A program made the translations under genes and the position numbers. From Methylocystis iwaonis (GTDB taxonomy: Bacteria; Pseudomonadota; Alphaproteobacteria; Rhizobiales; Beijerinckiaceae), in NCBI RefSeq assembly GCF_027925385.1, contig NZ_AP027147.1, positions 1 to 15,866 of the forward strand: 15,866 nucleotides of DNA, given 5' to 3'. This document shows positions 1 to 6,613 of the stretch, one piece after another; position 1 is the stretch's first letter; each line of letters begins with the position of its first letter. The notes under the pieces were generated by a model. That model saw only the letters and a program-made list of their open reading frames with translations. It had not been told where the DNA came from and made no database searches.

Positions 1-1
1 C

Positions 2-679
2 GCTGCGCGTCAGGTTGCGCAGCGGGAAGCGGTTGCGCCGACGCCGCGCAAGAAGGCCGGAAAAAGCGGCGGGGGTCGAAGCTTTCGCACGGGCGACCTT
101 GTGCGGGATTATCTTGAGCTTTGCCATAATCCGGCGAGGAATTTAGGGCGCTGGATCGAGGAACGCGACCGGCGCGCGGGGCGTGCCGGTCAGGGCTTGC
201 GACGTTTGATTGCGAAAGGTGGATTTCATGCTGACGCACAGAGGGCGACAGTTGCTTTGGCAAAAGCCGGAGGGGTTCGCGGCGAGTCATTGTCGGAACT
301 GCAAAGCCGGATGGGTGCGGGCGGGGAAAGAGGGCGAGCTGATCGTTTGCCTCTTGGACGGGGAGCCTGTGCTGGCGGAGATGACCGGCTGCAACAAGTT
401 CACGCTGCCGAGCGAGGAGGACTAGCGACCGGCGAGTCGGGTTCGAGCTTCGACGCGGAAGCGGCGGCGATAGCCGCTCACTTCGCCGACCGGCTGGCGA
501 GCTTGCGCCGCAGGCTGCGGCGTTGGGAAATTCCCGCCGCCGTCCGCGCCGCTCACGAAGACCGCGCCGCCGCCATGCAGGCCTTGCGGGAGCGGTGCGA
601 ACGCGACCGCCACGCCGAACGCGAGGAGGCACGGCGGCAAGCGGAGGCCGGGGCTTTGGAGAAGCCCCAGCCTTCCTGA
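2..679 (+). CDS. Hypothetical protein, 5'-partial; frame interrupted by another gene
   Basis: This frame is open from the left edge to TGA at 677-679. The first part (to about 225) reads like protein, with a basic N-terminal stretch and then a charged helical segment containing NPARNLGRWIEERD. The last part (426-679) is an Ala/Arg/Glu-rich helix with high third-position GC, probably a coiled coil. Between 228 and 425 the coding signal moves to another frame (next entry), where this frame loses its third-position GC. It is therefore either one protein with an embedded gene, or two genes joined by a frameshift or sequencing error. No ATG, GTG or TTG follows the GAGGAGG at 414-420 at normal spacing, so a separate start for the last part is not evident. 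I do not recognise a family. If the window is circular the frame extends back through 15790-15866, just after the relaxase stop. Confidence 0.4.
   Translation, partial: AARQVAQREAVAPTPRKKAGKSGGGRSFRTGDLVRDYLELCHNPARNLGRWIEERDRRAGRAGQGLRRLIAKGGFHADAQRATVALAKAGGVRGESLSELQSRMGAGGERGRADRLPLGRGACAGGDDRLQQVHAAERGGLATGESGSSFDAEAAAIAAHFADRLASLRRRLRRWEIPAAVRAAHEDRAAAMQALRERCERDRHAEREEARRQAEAGALEKPQPS
228..425 (+). CDS. Small putative zinc-binding protein (65 aa)
   Basis: ATG at 228 follows a purine-rich AAAGGTGG at 215-222; a TTG at 210 would add six residues but lacks a better ribosome binding site. Codons in this frame are strongly G/C-ending, unlike the overlapping frame. Near residues 22-25 there is a CRNC pair, and single cysteines follow near residues 43 and 56, so a one-metal zinc knuckle is possible but not certain. 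Aromatic residues and a compact alternating hydrophobic middle (ELIVCLLDGEPVL) suggest a small folded domain. I do not recognise the family. It lies inside a longer open frame and just after the relaxase if the window is circular, so a role alongside mobilization is conceivable. Confidence 0.55.
   Translation: MLTHRGRQLLWQKPEGFAASHCRNCKAGWVRAGKEGELIVCLLDGEPVLAEMTGCNKFTLPSEED
646..672. terminator. Hairpin between convergent genes
   Basis: GGGGCTT (650-656), loop TGGAG, AAGCCCC (662-668), extended by GGC/GCC beyond one C-A mismatch. It sits at the 3' end of the plus-strand frame and eight bases past the traG stop on the minus strand. There is no clear U-tract on either side, so intrinsic termination is plausible but weakly supported. 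Confidence 0.4.
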
Positions 680-3142
680 TTAGCTGCGCCCGTGGTTGAG
701 ATTGGCGACAGTTGACCAGCGGACTGCGCCGTCGGCGGCGGTGATTTTGACCGTCTCATCGGAATAGATGTGGAAGGTAAAACCGGCGGCCTTCTCGGTG
801 CGCACGAGCGTGCGTTCCGTTTTAGGCCCGCCTTGGTTGCTGTTGGCCGCGCCGGCATTCAGGCCGCCGAACGGCGCGTAGCTGCCCGGCCAGCCCGTTT
901 GTTGCGCCGTGTAAGACGGCGCAGGCGCAGGTTGCGGCGACGGGCTTTGCTGCGGCGGAGAATGAGGAACATCGGGCTCGAAGTCCTCATCCTCCCAGTC
1001 CTCAAAAAAAGTCTCGGGCGACGGCTGGGGACCGCCGGACGGAGGTGAGGAAGGCGGCGGCGTTCCGGGGCCGCTCGACGGGGGCGGAGACTGCGGCGGG
1101 CGCGGGGGCATAGGCGAACGAAGCCGTTGCGTTGGCGTGCGCGGATCGTCCCAAAGGCCATCAAGGCCCGAATCTTCCCAATAGGGCTTGCGTTCGGTCA
1201 TCACCGGATGCGCGCCTTGCGGCAGCACGAGCATGCGCTCCTTGCTGAATTGCAGCATGAGCTGTTCCGGCGTGATGAGCGGGCGCACGGCCTCGCCGAT
1301 ATTCTGGCCGCTGGAAAGGCCGTAGAGGTCTTCCTGCCGCGAATGGGTTTCGTGGATGCGCCCGCCGATGAAGTTCGACCAGTATTTTGCTGAGTCGAAA
1401 TCATCGAGGTTGAAGAGCGCGCGCACGCCGGAATTGCCGATGAAGGAAGTCCAGCGGCTTTTGTAGAGGTCTTTCATCTGGCCGATATCCTGCCAGACCG
1501 TGACCAGCTGGATGCCGTAGCCCGCCGCAAGGCCGATTGCGTTTTCGATTGGCGGCAAATGGCCGAGCGTCGCCAGCTCGTCGAGCATGAAGCAAATCGG
1601 CACGGGCGGCGGGTCGAGAATGTCGGTCATCTCGTCGAGCGCCGAAGTCAGCACCAGACGCAGCCAGCGATTGAAGACGGGGAATCGGGGCGCGGAGAGG
1701 CAGAGATAGACGGTCATCGTCCCGCGCCGCCAGTCCTTGAAATCTACCTCTTCGCCGGGGCCGGAGGCGGCAAGGCAGGCTTTCATTGCCGGATTGTCGA
1801 GAATGGCGGTTTGGCCCTGCGCGACCGAGACGACCGACGAGAACTCCTTTTCGTTCATGTCGATGAACGACTGCGCGAGATTTGACAGCGTTCCGTCGTC
1901 ATCCGTGACCTGTTTCATGGCGTCGAGCGACGCCTTCGGCTTGCCGAGCAACAGCCGCCGCACGGTCAGCAGATCCTTGCGGTTCGCGGGGATCGCGTCA
2001 GACGCAAAGACGAACATAATGAAGAGGGCGACGAGTTGCAGGCCGCGCTCGAACCAGTAGTCGCGCTTCTCGCCTTCGCCGGGGACGAAGAGCGCAGCGG
2101 CGAGCGCCTTGCTTTCCGCATCCATGTTTTCGAGCGTCAGGCGCGACATGGGATTGAAGCGCGCCTGTGGCTTGCCGGAGATTCCGAAGGGATCGAGGTA
2201 AAGCACCTTATCGTTGAGCGTGGCGCGTTGCCGTCCAGTCGCTCTGGCGTTCTCGCCCTTGGGATCGAGGACGAAGGCGCTTCCGACGTGGCGCAGCAGT
2301 TGCGGGATGATGAGCGCGACGCCCTTGCCGGAGCGCGTCGAAGCCATAATCAGAACGTGCTTGTCGGTGTCGATGCGCAGCGGCTCGCCCTCGACATGGC
2401 CGAAGCCCATGCCTTGCGGACATTGCAGGGCGGCGATTTCTTCCGGTTCGGCGAAGCGCGCGCCCCGGCTGTCATCAGGCAGGCCTTTGGGGAGCGGCTG
2501 ATTCCGCAGCCAGTAAATGAAGCGCACGATGTAGCCGAGCAGCCCGCGCGACTCGTAGCGATACATGCGCAGGATGTTCTCGAATTCGAGAACCTGCCGG
2601 AACAGCACCATGGGAACGACGAGGAAGAACCCGACAAAGCCGAAGAGGACGCCCAGAACCGTCAGGGTGGAAACCGCGCCGAAAATCAGCATCAAGGGAG
2701 GCGCGAGCGCCAGACCGACAATTGACGTGATGAGGAAGGCCGGGGAGAGCGGGCTAATCAGGCCGAAGCCCGCCCCCGACAACGACGTCAGCAGGGCGGC
2801 TATGGTGCTCACGCCGAGCGAGCCGAGCATCACGGCCGCCGAGGTTAAACCGACCGCAAAGCGCTTGCCGTTCAGCCATCGCAGGGGGTTGAGCAGGGCG
2901 AGACCCACGGCGACACCCGCCGCAATCGACCAGAGATTGACGGCGAGGCCGACCGCGTCGCCGACCGCGACGTGACCCGAAAAGAGATCGGAGAAATTGC
3001 CGAGCAGCCCGAGGCATCGCCAGATCATGAAAAGCGTGCCGCTGATAAAGGCGGCGGCGCGGATCAGGCGTTCAGTGCGGCTGGGAGGAGGAAAAGGGGA
3101 GGAGGCAGCGCCGCCCCTTTGCGGCGAGACGTGCATATTCAT
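680..3142 (-). CDS. traG: TraG/VirD4-family type IV coupling protein (820 aa)
   Basis: This is the inner-membrane ATPase that links a relaxosome to a type IV secretion channel. Several hydrophobic segments fill residues about 25-185. The Walker A motif ASTRSGKG is at 267-274 and is followed by FVLDPKGENA. Walker B, ICFMLDELATLGHLP, is near 516-530, and the VTVWQDIGQMKDLY region near 547-560 is typical of the family. From about residue 671 the protein carries a long Pro/Ser-rich tail with an acidic patch (FFEDWEDEDFEPD) and then a short folded-looking end (790-815), making it longer than Ti-plasmid TraG (roughly 640-660 aa). I start at ATG 3142 (MNMHVSP); the frame is open to an ATG at 3238, but that has no ribosome binding site and adds a basic leader that would be unusual. 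Even at 3142 the binding site is weak. No T4SS genes lie in the window. Confidence 0.93.
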   Translation of the reverse strand: MNMHVSPQRGGAASSPFPPPSRTERLIRAAAFISGTLFMIWRCLGLLGNFSDLFSGHVAVGDAVGLAVNLWSIAAGVAVGLALLNPLRWLNGKRFAVGLTSAAVMLGSLGVSTIAALLTSLSGAGFGLISPLSPAFLITSIVGLALAPPLMLIFGAVSTLTVLGVLFGFVGFFLVVPMVLFRQVLEFENILRMYRYESRGLLGYIVRFIYWLRNQPLPKGLPDDSRGARFAEPEEIAALQCPQGMGFGHVEGEPLRIDTDKHVLIMASTRSGKGVALIIPQLLRHVGSAFVLDPKGENARATGRQRATLNDKVLYLDPFGISGKPQARFNPMSRLTLENMDAESKALAAALFVPGEGEKRDYWFERGLQLVALFIMFVFASDAIPANRKDLLTVRRLLLGKPKASLDAMKQVTDDDGTLSNLAQSFIDMNEKEFSSVVSVAQGQTAILDNPAMKACLAASGPGEEVDFKDWRRGTMTVYLCLSAPRFPVFNRWLRLVLTSALDEMTDILDPPPVPICFMLDELATLGHLPPIENAIGLAAGYGIQLVTVWQDIGQMKDLYKSRWTSFIGNSGVRALFNLDDFDSAKYWSNFIGGRIHETHSRQEDLYGLSSGQNIGEAVRPLITPEQLMLQFSKERMLVLPQGAHPVMTERKPYWEDSGLDGLWDDPRTPTQRLRSPMPPRPPQSPPPSSGPGTPPPSSPPSGGPQPSPETFFEDWEDEDFEPDVPHSPPQQSPSPQPAPAPSYTAQQTGWPGSYAPFGGLNAGAANSNQGGPKTERTLVRTEKAAGFTFHIYSDETVKITAADGAVRWSTVANLNHGRS

Positions 3143-3356
3143 GGTTACGCATCCACGCTCATGCGGAGGCTGCAAACGACGGGTAAGAACGGCGCGCAGC
3201 AATCGCGGCTTCAACAACCCCGCAAGGCTTTGCCGCATTCGTGGTCGGATTGGGGCAAAGGGGGCGCTGCAAAAATATTTTTTTGGCGTGCAACCTTTTG
3301 CAGATTCAGCAGTTTACGAGCCTAGGACGTGTCTGTGACAGGACGAGGAAATCAGC
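3143..3356. promoter_or_regulatory. Divergent intergenic region with AT-rich tract
   Basis: This 214-bp gap separates traG (minus) from a small plus-strand gene. Its middle holds an AT-rich tract (AAAAATATTTTTTT, 3271-3284) in otherwise GC-rich DNA, flanked by TGCAAAAAT (3268-3276) and GTGCAACCTTTTGCA (3289-3303). Both promoters presumably lie here, but I see no convincing -35/-10 pair. TGCAAAAAT recurs at 3832 and 5959. Confidence 0.35.
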
Positions 3357-3563
3357 GTGGAACGCGAAGAACGCCCGCCGCCGAAATCGCCGCTTGATTT
3401 CATGACCTCGGAGGAGCGGTCCGCCGCCGAAAAGGCGCGCCTCTATCTCGTTCACAAAGCCCACGGGTCGCTGGGCATCTATTACCTCCTTTATCCTGAA
3501 GACCGGCCCGCGCCGCCGCGCGATCGAGGTCGAGATCGCGAGGACGAGGGCCGCGAGCGCTAA
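3357..3563 (+). CDS. Small hypothetical protein (68 aa)
   Basis: GTG start at 3357 with a good GAGGAA binding site at 3345-3350, six bases upstream. The product is highly charged, with a Pro-rich N-terminus, one hydrophobic helix-like stretch in the middle (SLGIYYLLYPED) and an Arg/Asp/Glu-rich tail. Codon use matches the GC-rich backbone. No family recognised. It is the first gene of a plus-strand pair divergent from traG; the next gene follows after 24 bases, so they are probably cotranscribed. Confidence 0.6.
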   Translation: MEREERPPPKSPLDFMTSEERSAAEKARLYLVHKAHGSLGIYYLLYPEDRPAPPRDRGRDREDEGRER

Positions 3564-3587
3564 GGCGCGCATTTTGTAGGGGACGGC

Positions 3588-3827
3588 ATGGCTTGGGAAA
3601 CGAACCAAATATATGAGCTGCGATGTGAGACTTGCGGGCGTCTAGGGCGGCAGGTCGAGCAGTCTGATGATTGGAATAACCATAGGACTAATTTCGAGAA
3701 CTTTACGACAAAATGGGTCGGCGGGCGGGAGCCCGGAATTCCAAACTACGGAGCATACGAGATTCCGGTGTGCCCTGACTGCGGCGAAGAAGCAAAAATA
3801 CTGTCAAAGCCTTTGCCGTTTGGATGA
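3588..3827 (+). CDS. Small zinc-ribbon-like protein (79 aa)
   Basis: ATG at 3588 with AGGGGA about five bases upstream. Two CxxC pairs, CETC near residues 13-16 and CPDC near 62-65, are separated by about 45 residues rich in aromatic and polar side chains, as in a small zinc ribbon. No function can be assigned from this alone; such proteins can bind nucleic acid or protein partners. Codon use is less GC-biased than in the backbone genes, so it may belong with the accessory region that begins just after it. A 13-bp repeat (TTGGTGCAAAAAT) begins one base after its stop. Confidence 0.65.
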   Translation: MAWETNQIYELRCETCGRLGRQVEQSDDWNNHRTNFENFTTKWVGGREPGIPNYGAYEIPVCPDCGEEAKILSKPLPFG

Positions 3828-3840
3828 TTGGTGCAAAAAT
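3828..3840 (+). repeat. Direct repeat, left copy
   Basis: TTGGTGCAAAAAT, identical to 5955-5967. A second shared word, TTTTTCAGG, follows at 3881-3889 here and at 5999-6007 there, in the same order and with similar spacing (offsets 53 and 44). Together they bracket the minus-strand cassette at 4033-5963. Confidence 0.5.
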
Positions 3841-3891
3841 GGACTCGACACAGAGTGCCGTGACTTGGTTGTCAAACGGCTTTTTCAGGCT

Positions 3892-3917
3892 CTCTCAAAA
3901 ACGGTCGTTTTTGAGAG
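3892..3917. promoter_or_regulatory. Perfect 26-bp palindrome resembling a Hin/Gin-type recombination site
   Basis: Two perfect 12-bp arms, CTCTCAAAAACG and CGTTTTTGAGAG, flank a 2-bp centre (GT). The sites used by Hin/Gin-type serine invertases have this architecture, 12-bp half-sites around a 2-bp core; the hix half-site TTATCAAAAACC (from memory) shares the TCAAAAAC core. The only serine recombinase in the window lies about 2.1 kb away. An alternative is a bidirectional terminator between the convergent genes ending at 3827 and 4033, but the T-run is inside the stem and no U-tract follows it. Confidence 0.5.
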
Positions 3918-4032
3918 GCCCGCCACGCCGCCCGTTTAACAGAATGGGCCTTATGCGGCTTACCACCTACATCCCCAAGACAACTCGCAGTCGAGGCTTA
4001 TGACATGACTAGAGGTGGCAGCGAGAAAATGC

Positions 4033-4473
4033 TCAGTATTCCCAGACATCGTTCCCGCCGGATACCAGGTAGACCGTGGCTCCGGGCTCGTGGCTATCTG
4101 GATGCATCCGCAATCCGCTCCTGCTTGCCCAGCTAACACGATTTGACCCTTGTGAGATAAATCGCCATTCCTGAGTCGGGATCAGGTGCGGGTCAGGACT
4201 TAGAACCCCGCCCAGTACACGCGAGTTGACCTGATCTCCTTCCGACATTGTCAGATACAGGCCCATATCATCGTTCCTAATACGATATATATCACCATCT
4301 CGGTCCTCTCGGACCCGTTCGAGAGTCCAGCCAGCATGCACCCCCATTCCTGGATTGAGCACGGATAAGGCCACCAAGCGTGCAGACCCAACTGTTGCGT
4401 CGGCCATTACCAAGCCCTGATTTGATGCAATACCGACGGGGGCCAATCTCGCAGTCTGAATGTTGCCAGCCAT
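4033..4473 (-). CDS. Hypothetical protein with beta-trefoil (ricin-like) appearance (146 aa)
   Basis: Product of about 146 aa with no signal peptide or membrane segment. The sequence consists of short beta-strand-like stretches: GWTLERV, IYRIRNDDMGLYLTM, EWRFISQ, NRVSWASRSGLRM, TVYLVSGG. The tryptophan-centred EWRFI and the Y-L-T strand resemble the QxW-type repeats of ricin-like trefoil domains, so a carbohydrate- or ligand-binding role is possible; this is an impression of fold, not a family match. ATG 4473 has AGGGA nine bases upstream. It is the last gene of the minus-strand cassette and is separated from the gene before it by a strong terminator, so it is probably expressed partly by read-through or from its own promoter in the 124-bp gap. 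Confidence 0.55.
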   Translation of the reverse strand: MAGNIQTARLAPVGIASNQGLVMADATVGSARLVALSVLNPGMGVHAGWTLERVREDRDGDIYRIRNDDMGLYLTMSEGDQVNSRVLGGVLSPDPHLIPTQEWRFISQGSNRVSWASRSGLRMHPDSHEPGATVYLVSGGNDVWEY

Positions 4474-4541
4474 TGTTGCTATTCCCTTTGAAAAGAAGTC
4501 GAGAAGTTTGCGGACGACCAGGAGAGACGCGGAGTTGTCGC

Positions 4542-4564
4542 AAAAACCCGCCGGAATCGGCGGG
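4542..4564 (-). terminator. Rho-independent terminator
   Basis: On the minus strand CCCGCCG, loop ATTC, CGGCGGG, then TTTTTG: a perfect 7-bp GC stem followed directly by a T-run. It lies just downstream of the stop of the gene at 4598-5176 and should end that transcript. Confidence 0.85.
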
Positions 4565-4597
4565 CTTCGTGTTCACATTGGCAGATCGAACGCTCGC

Positions 4598-5176
4598 CTA
4601 CACGCCGAACTTACCTTCGATGGCGTCCTCTATGAGTTTTGCAGACACCGATTTTGCAACATCAAGCAACAACCCACCAGCGGACTTCAAAGCATCCACC
4701 GCACCAGACTTGTTATTGGCACGGGCATTTTCTTCAGCCGTTGCAAGGACTCCGATAGCTTTGCCTTTTTGCAATCGGTCCGCATCGCGCTTTTCTAGTT
4801 CCTCTCTCACAAGATCCAATTGCCTCATGAACTCTGCCAAATCGAGAGGCTGATCCGTCACATTGGCAATATTCTGCGTATTGTGATCGGAGCGCGCGAG
4901 ATCACCCTGAGCAGCGATGTTGCTTCCGGTGTTGTTGAAGGTAGACATATGTACCTCTCTGGAGTAGTAATTGATGATGTTTATAGTCAGCTTGATTTCT
5001 GACGATTTTTGTAGCGGCGCGCCGCTTTCCTTTGCTTCGAGAAGTCCAGCCCTCTCGAACGCTACCGTCACGTTGTTAGAAGCATTTTCGCTGTCACTTG
5101 AATTACTGACAGCGCGGATGACCTCCTGAACAACCGCCTCAAACGTAGCTTCGTTCAGTCGAATTTCTTTAGGCAT
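4598..5176 (-). CDS. Hypothetical protein, possible effector-associated adaptor (192 aa, internal start)
   Basis: The first 76 residues form a helical segment (MPKEIRLNEATFEAVVQEVI) followed by a Ser/Asn-rich linker. From residue 77 an Asn/Gly/Gln-rich stretch (MSTFNNTGSNIAAQGD) leads into a coiled coil (FMRQLDLVREELEKRDADRL) and an Ala-rich amphipathic C-terminus (ALKSAGGLLLDVAKSVSAKL). The C-terminal half recalls small accessory proteins found near peptidase or NTPase effectors in bacterial conflict systems (Trypco/EAD-like); I infer this from pattern memory only. The start at 5176 has a weak ribosome binding site, whereas ATG 4948 (Met77) has a strong AGAGAGGT just upstream, so a 116-aa short form may be made in addition or instead. 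A terminator follows the gene. Confidence 0.6.
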   Translation of the reverse strand: MPKEIRLNEATFEAVVQEVIRAVSNSSDSENASNNVTVAFERAGLLEAKESGAPLQKSSEIKLTINIINYYSREVHMSTFNNTGSNIAAQGDLARSDHNTQNIANVTDQPLDLAEFMRQLDLVREELEKRDADRLQKGKAIGVLATAEENARANNKSGAVDALKSAGGLLLDVAKSVSAKLIEDAIEGKFGV

Positions 5177-5242
5177 GAAAATGCTCGACGCGATTATCCC
5201 ACGCCGAGCATCTCATTTTCGAATAGCAGTCGCTAGCCCTGT

Positions 5243-5545
5243 TTAATCGACAAGCGCCAACTTCGGAGCTTTGTCCTTTGCGCCGGACTTTAACGCGCTC
5301 TTCAATTGGCCCGCGAGACGAGCCCCCTCAAGGGCAGGTAAATGCACCTCGTTGTAGCGGTTCGTCTCTTCGTCAACAGAAGCAATCGCTAATCCACGAT
5401 GTGACTGGGCAGCAGCCCATGCCAGCAGCATGAGAGCGTTCTCGATGACCGCCGTCTGACTCTTCAGGCCGCAAAGTTTCTGAAGCCGGTCAACAAGTTG
5501 CTTCTGTTGGTCGCTAACGCGCACTTGTAGCCGAGGCGAGGTCAT
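5243..5545 (-). CDS. Ribbon-helix-helix-like DNA-binding protein (100 aa)
   Basis: The opening strand and helices (RLQVRVSDQQKQLVDRLQKLCG, then SQTAVIENALMLLAWAA) match the beta-alpha-alpha plan of ribbon-helix-helix repressors, with LQVRV as the base-contacting strand. A second half of about 50 residues carries a strand-like segment (LAIASVDEETNRYNEVHLPAL) and a Lys-rich end. ATG 5545 is chosen because GGAG lies eight bases upstream; ATG 5551 is only two bases from it, and the frame extends to 5581. The start overlaps the end of the previous small ORF by 32 bases. It may act as the autoregulator or antitoxin-like partner of the minus-strand cassette; no toxin is recognised nearby. Confidence 0.65.
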   Translation of the reverse strand: MTSPRLQVRVSDQQKQLVDRLQKLCGLKSQTAVIENALMLLAWAAAQSHRGLAIASVDEETNRYNEVHLPALEGARLAGQLKSALKSGAKDKAPKLALVD

Positions 5546-5726
5546 AGTCATTACTCCTACTGCCAAGCCATAACTTGACACCCAGTTGGGACCCGCCGTT
5601 CGGCGGCGGGTCCGGATCGTTTTCTTCTTCAGGGCCGAGTATATCGTCCAGAAGCGCGATGGCGATTTCCATCGTGAGAACGGTTTCAGTCTTTTCGAAA
5701 CCGTCCGAAATCTTTGATTGCGGCAT
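5514..5726 (-). CDS. Small acidic hypothetical protein (70 aa)
   Basis: ATG 5726 has a strong GGGAGGA with about nine bases of spacing. The N-terminal half is amphipathic (TVLTMEIAIALLDDILG) and is followed by an acidic, Pro-rich segment (PEEENDPDPPPNGG). The 3' end overlaps the RHH gene by 32 bases, and the start lies three bases after the stop of the preceding ORF, as in a translationally coupled string. No family recognised. Confidence 0.5.
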   Translation of the reverse strand: MPQSKISDGFEKTETVLTMEIAIALLDDILGPEEENDPDPPPNGGSQLGVKLWLGSRSNDYDLASATSAR

Positions 5727-5729
5727 AGA

Positions 5730-5963
5730 TTAGGTCCTCCCTATCAGGCGATAAATAGCAGTCGAGGCCAAGAAGCCTTCTGTCGAAACCAAATGGCTTA
5801 GCATCTGCCAAGCATCTGAAATCGCTGCATATTTTCTCCGATGTGACCATTTTCCATGCCTTGCAATCACAGGGTTTTCGCACCCTGCGCCAGCTATGTA
5901 CTCCAAAATGGAGCCAATAGCAAGTCCTTTTTGCAGCTTTTTGTGTGTCTTGGGTTGGTGCAA
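5730..5963 (-). CDS. Small hypothetical protein (77 aa or shorter)
   Basis: The frame ends three bases before the next gene. Its sequence (SILEYIAGAGCENPVIARHG, then AAISDAWQMLSHLV) looks like a small helical protein. The only upstream start is TTG 5963, which falls inside the right-hand 13-bp direct repeat and has no good binding site; AAGGA inside the gene could serve a later non-ATG start. It may be the N-terminally disrupted remainder of a longer gene cut at the repeat. A competing frame (5686-6036) overlaps it and looks less protein-like. Confidence 0.4.
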   Translation of the reverse strand: MHQPKTHKKLQKGLAIGSILEYIAGAGCENPVIARHGKWSHRRKYAAISDAWQMLSHLVSTEGFLASTAIYRLIGRT

Positions 5964-5967
5964 AAAT
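5955..5967 (+). repeat. Direct repeat, right copy
   Basis: TTGGTGCAAAAAT, identical to 3828-3840, followed at 5999-6007 by TTTTTCAGG as on the left side. It lies about 100 bp upstream of the recombinase start and overlaps the putative start of the leftward gene. Confidence 0.5.
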
Positions 5968-5969
5968 CA

Positions 5970-6041
5970 AGACTTTCGCAACAACCGCCGAGGCCTTGTT
6001 TTTCAGGGGCTTCAGCTGTGCAAAAGTTTGTTGCAAAAGTT
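5970..6041. promoter_or_regulatory. Repeats upstream of the recombinase gene (possible recombinase binding sites)
   Basis: GCAAAAGTT occurs twice with a 13-bp period (6020-6028, 6033-6041). TTGTTGCAAAAGTT at 6028-6041 has a near-identical inverted partner (GACTTTCGCAACAA on the plus strand) about 45 bp upstream, beginning near 5970. Such clustered arms before a serine recombinase gene fit a res-like or autoregulatory site, but none matches a known site exactly. Confidence 0.35.
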
Positions 6042-6064
6042 CCGCGCAAAGCTACGTTTCCGGC

Positions 6065-6613
6065 ATGACGATTTTCGGCTATGCGCGAGTCTCGACCGAC
6101 GGGCAGAGCGTGGATGCTCAAGTGAAAGCGTTGCGCGCCGCCGGGGCGGAGAAGGTCTTTCGGGAGACGGCGAGCGGCGCAAAGAGCGACCGGCGCGAGC
6201 TGGCACGCGCCATCAAGGCGCTGGCTGAGGGGGACACCCTGCTTGTGACCCGCCTCGACCGGCTGGCGCGCTCGACGCGCGACCTCTTGAACATTCTCGA
6301 CGCCGTGGGGAAGGCCGGGGCCGGGTTCCGCTCCCTGCATGACGCATGGACCGACACAACGACCCCGCACGGGCGGCTAATGCTCACCGTGTTAGGCGGT
6401 CTCGCCGAGTTCGAGCGCGACTTAATCCGCGCCCGCACCGGCGAAGGCCGCGAGCGGGCCAAGGCGCGCGGCGTCCACATGGGCCGCCCGCCGAAGCTCA
6501 CCCGCCATCAGCGTGAAGAGGCACTTGCGGCGCTTGCCGAAGGCACGGCCTCGCAGGCCGATCTGGCCCGCCGCTTCAACGTCGACCGCAGCACGATTTC
6601 GAGGCTTGTATGA
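6065..6613 (+). CDS. Serine recombinase, resolvase/DNA-invertase type (182 aa)
   Basis: A small serine recombinase of Hin/Pin/resolvase length. The catalytic serine is Ser10 in YARVSTDGQS. The conserved RLDRLARS block is at about 63-70, the E-helix region LTVLGGLAEFERDLIRART at about 107-125, and a GRPPKLT linker (140-146) precedes a C-terminal helix-turn-helix (ASQADLARRFNVDRSTISRL). It would cut and rejoin DNA at paired sites to resolve multimers, invert or excise DNA. I start at ATG 6065, where homology begins; the open frame runs back to 5945. The binding site is poor. Its TGA overlaps the ATG of the endonuclease gene (ATGA), so the two are translationally coupled. A Hin-like palindrome lies at 3892. 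Confidence 0.93.
   Translation: MTIFGYARVSTDGQSVDAQVKALRAAGAEKVFRETASGAKSDRRELARAIKALAEGDTLLVTRLDRLARSTRDLLNILDAVGKAGAGFRSLHDAWTDTTTPHGRLMLTVLGGLAEFERDLIRARTGEGRERAKARGVHMGRPPKLTRHQREEALAALAEGTASQADLARRFNVDRSTISRLV

Noticed and set aside
2036..2725. Plus-strand open frame of 229 codons within traG
   Set aside because: Antisense to the coupling-protein core with Walker motifs; composition is typical of a shadow.
5686..6036. 116-codon minus-strand frame overlapping the 77-aa ORF
   Set aside because: It runs through the binding site and start of the next gene, has many scattered Cys/Arg/Trp residues, and fits the gene order less well than the 77-aa frame.
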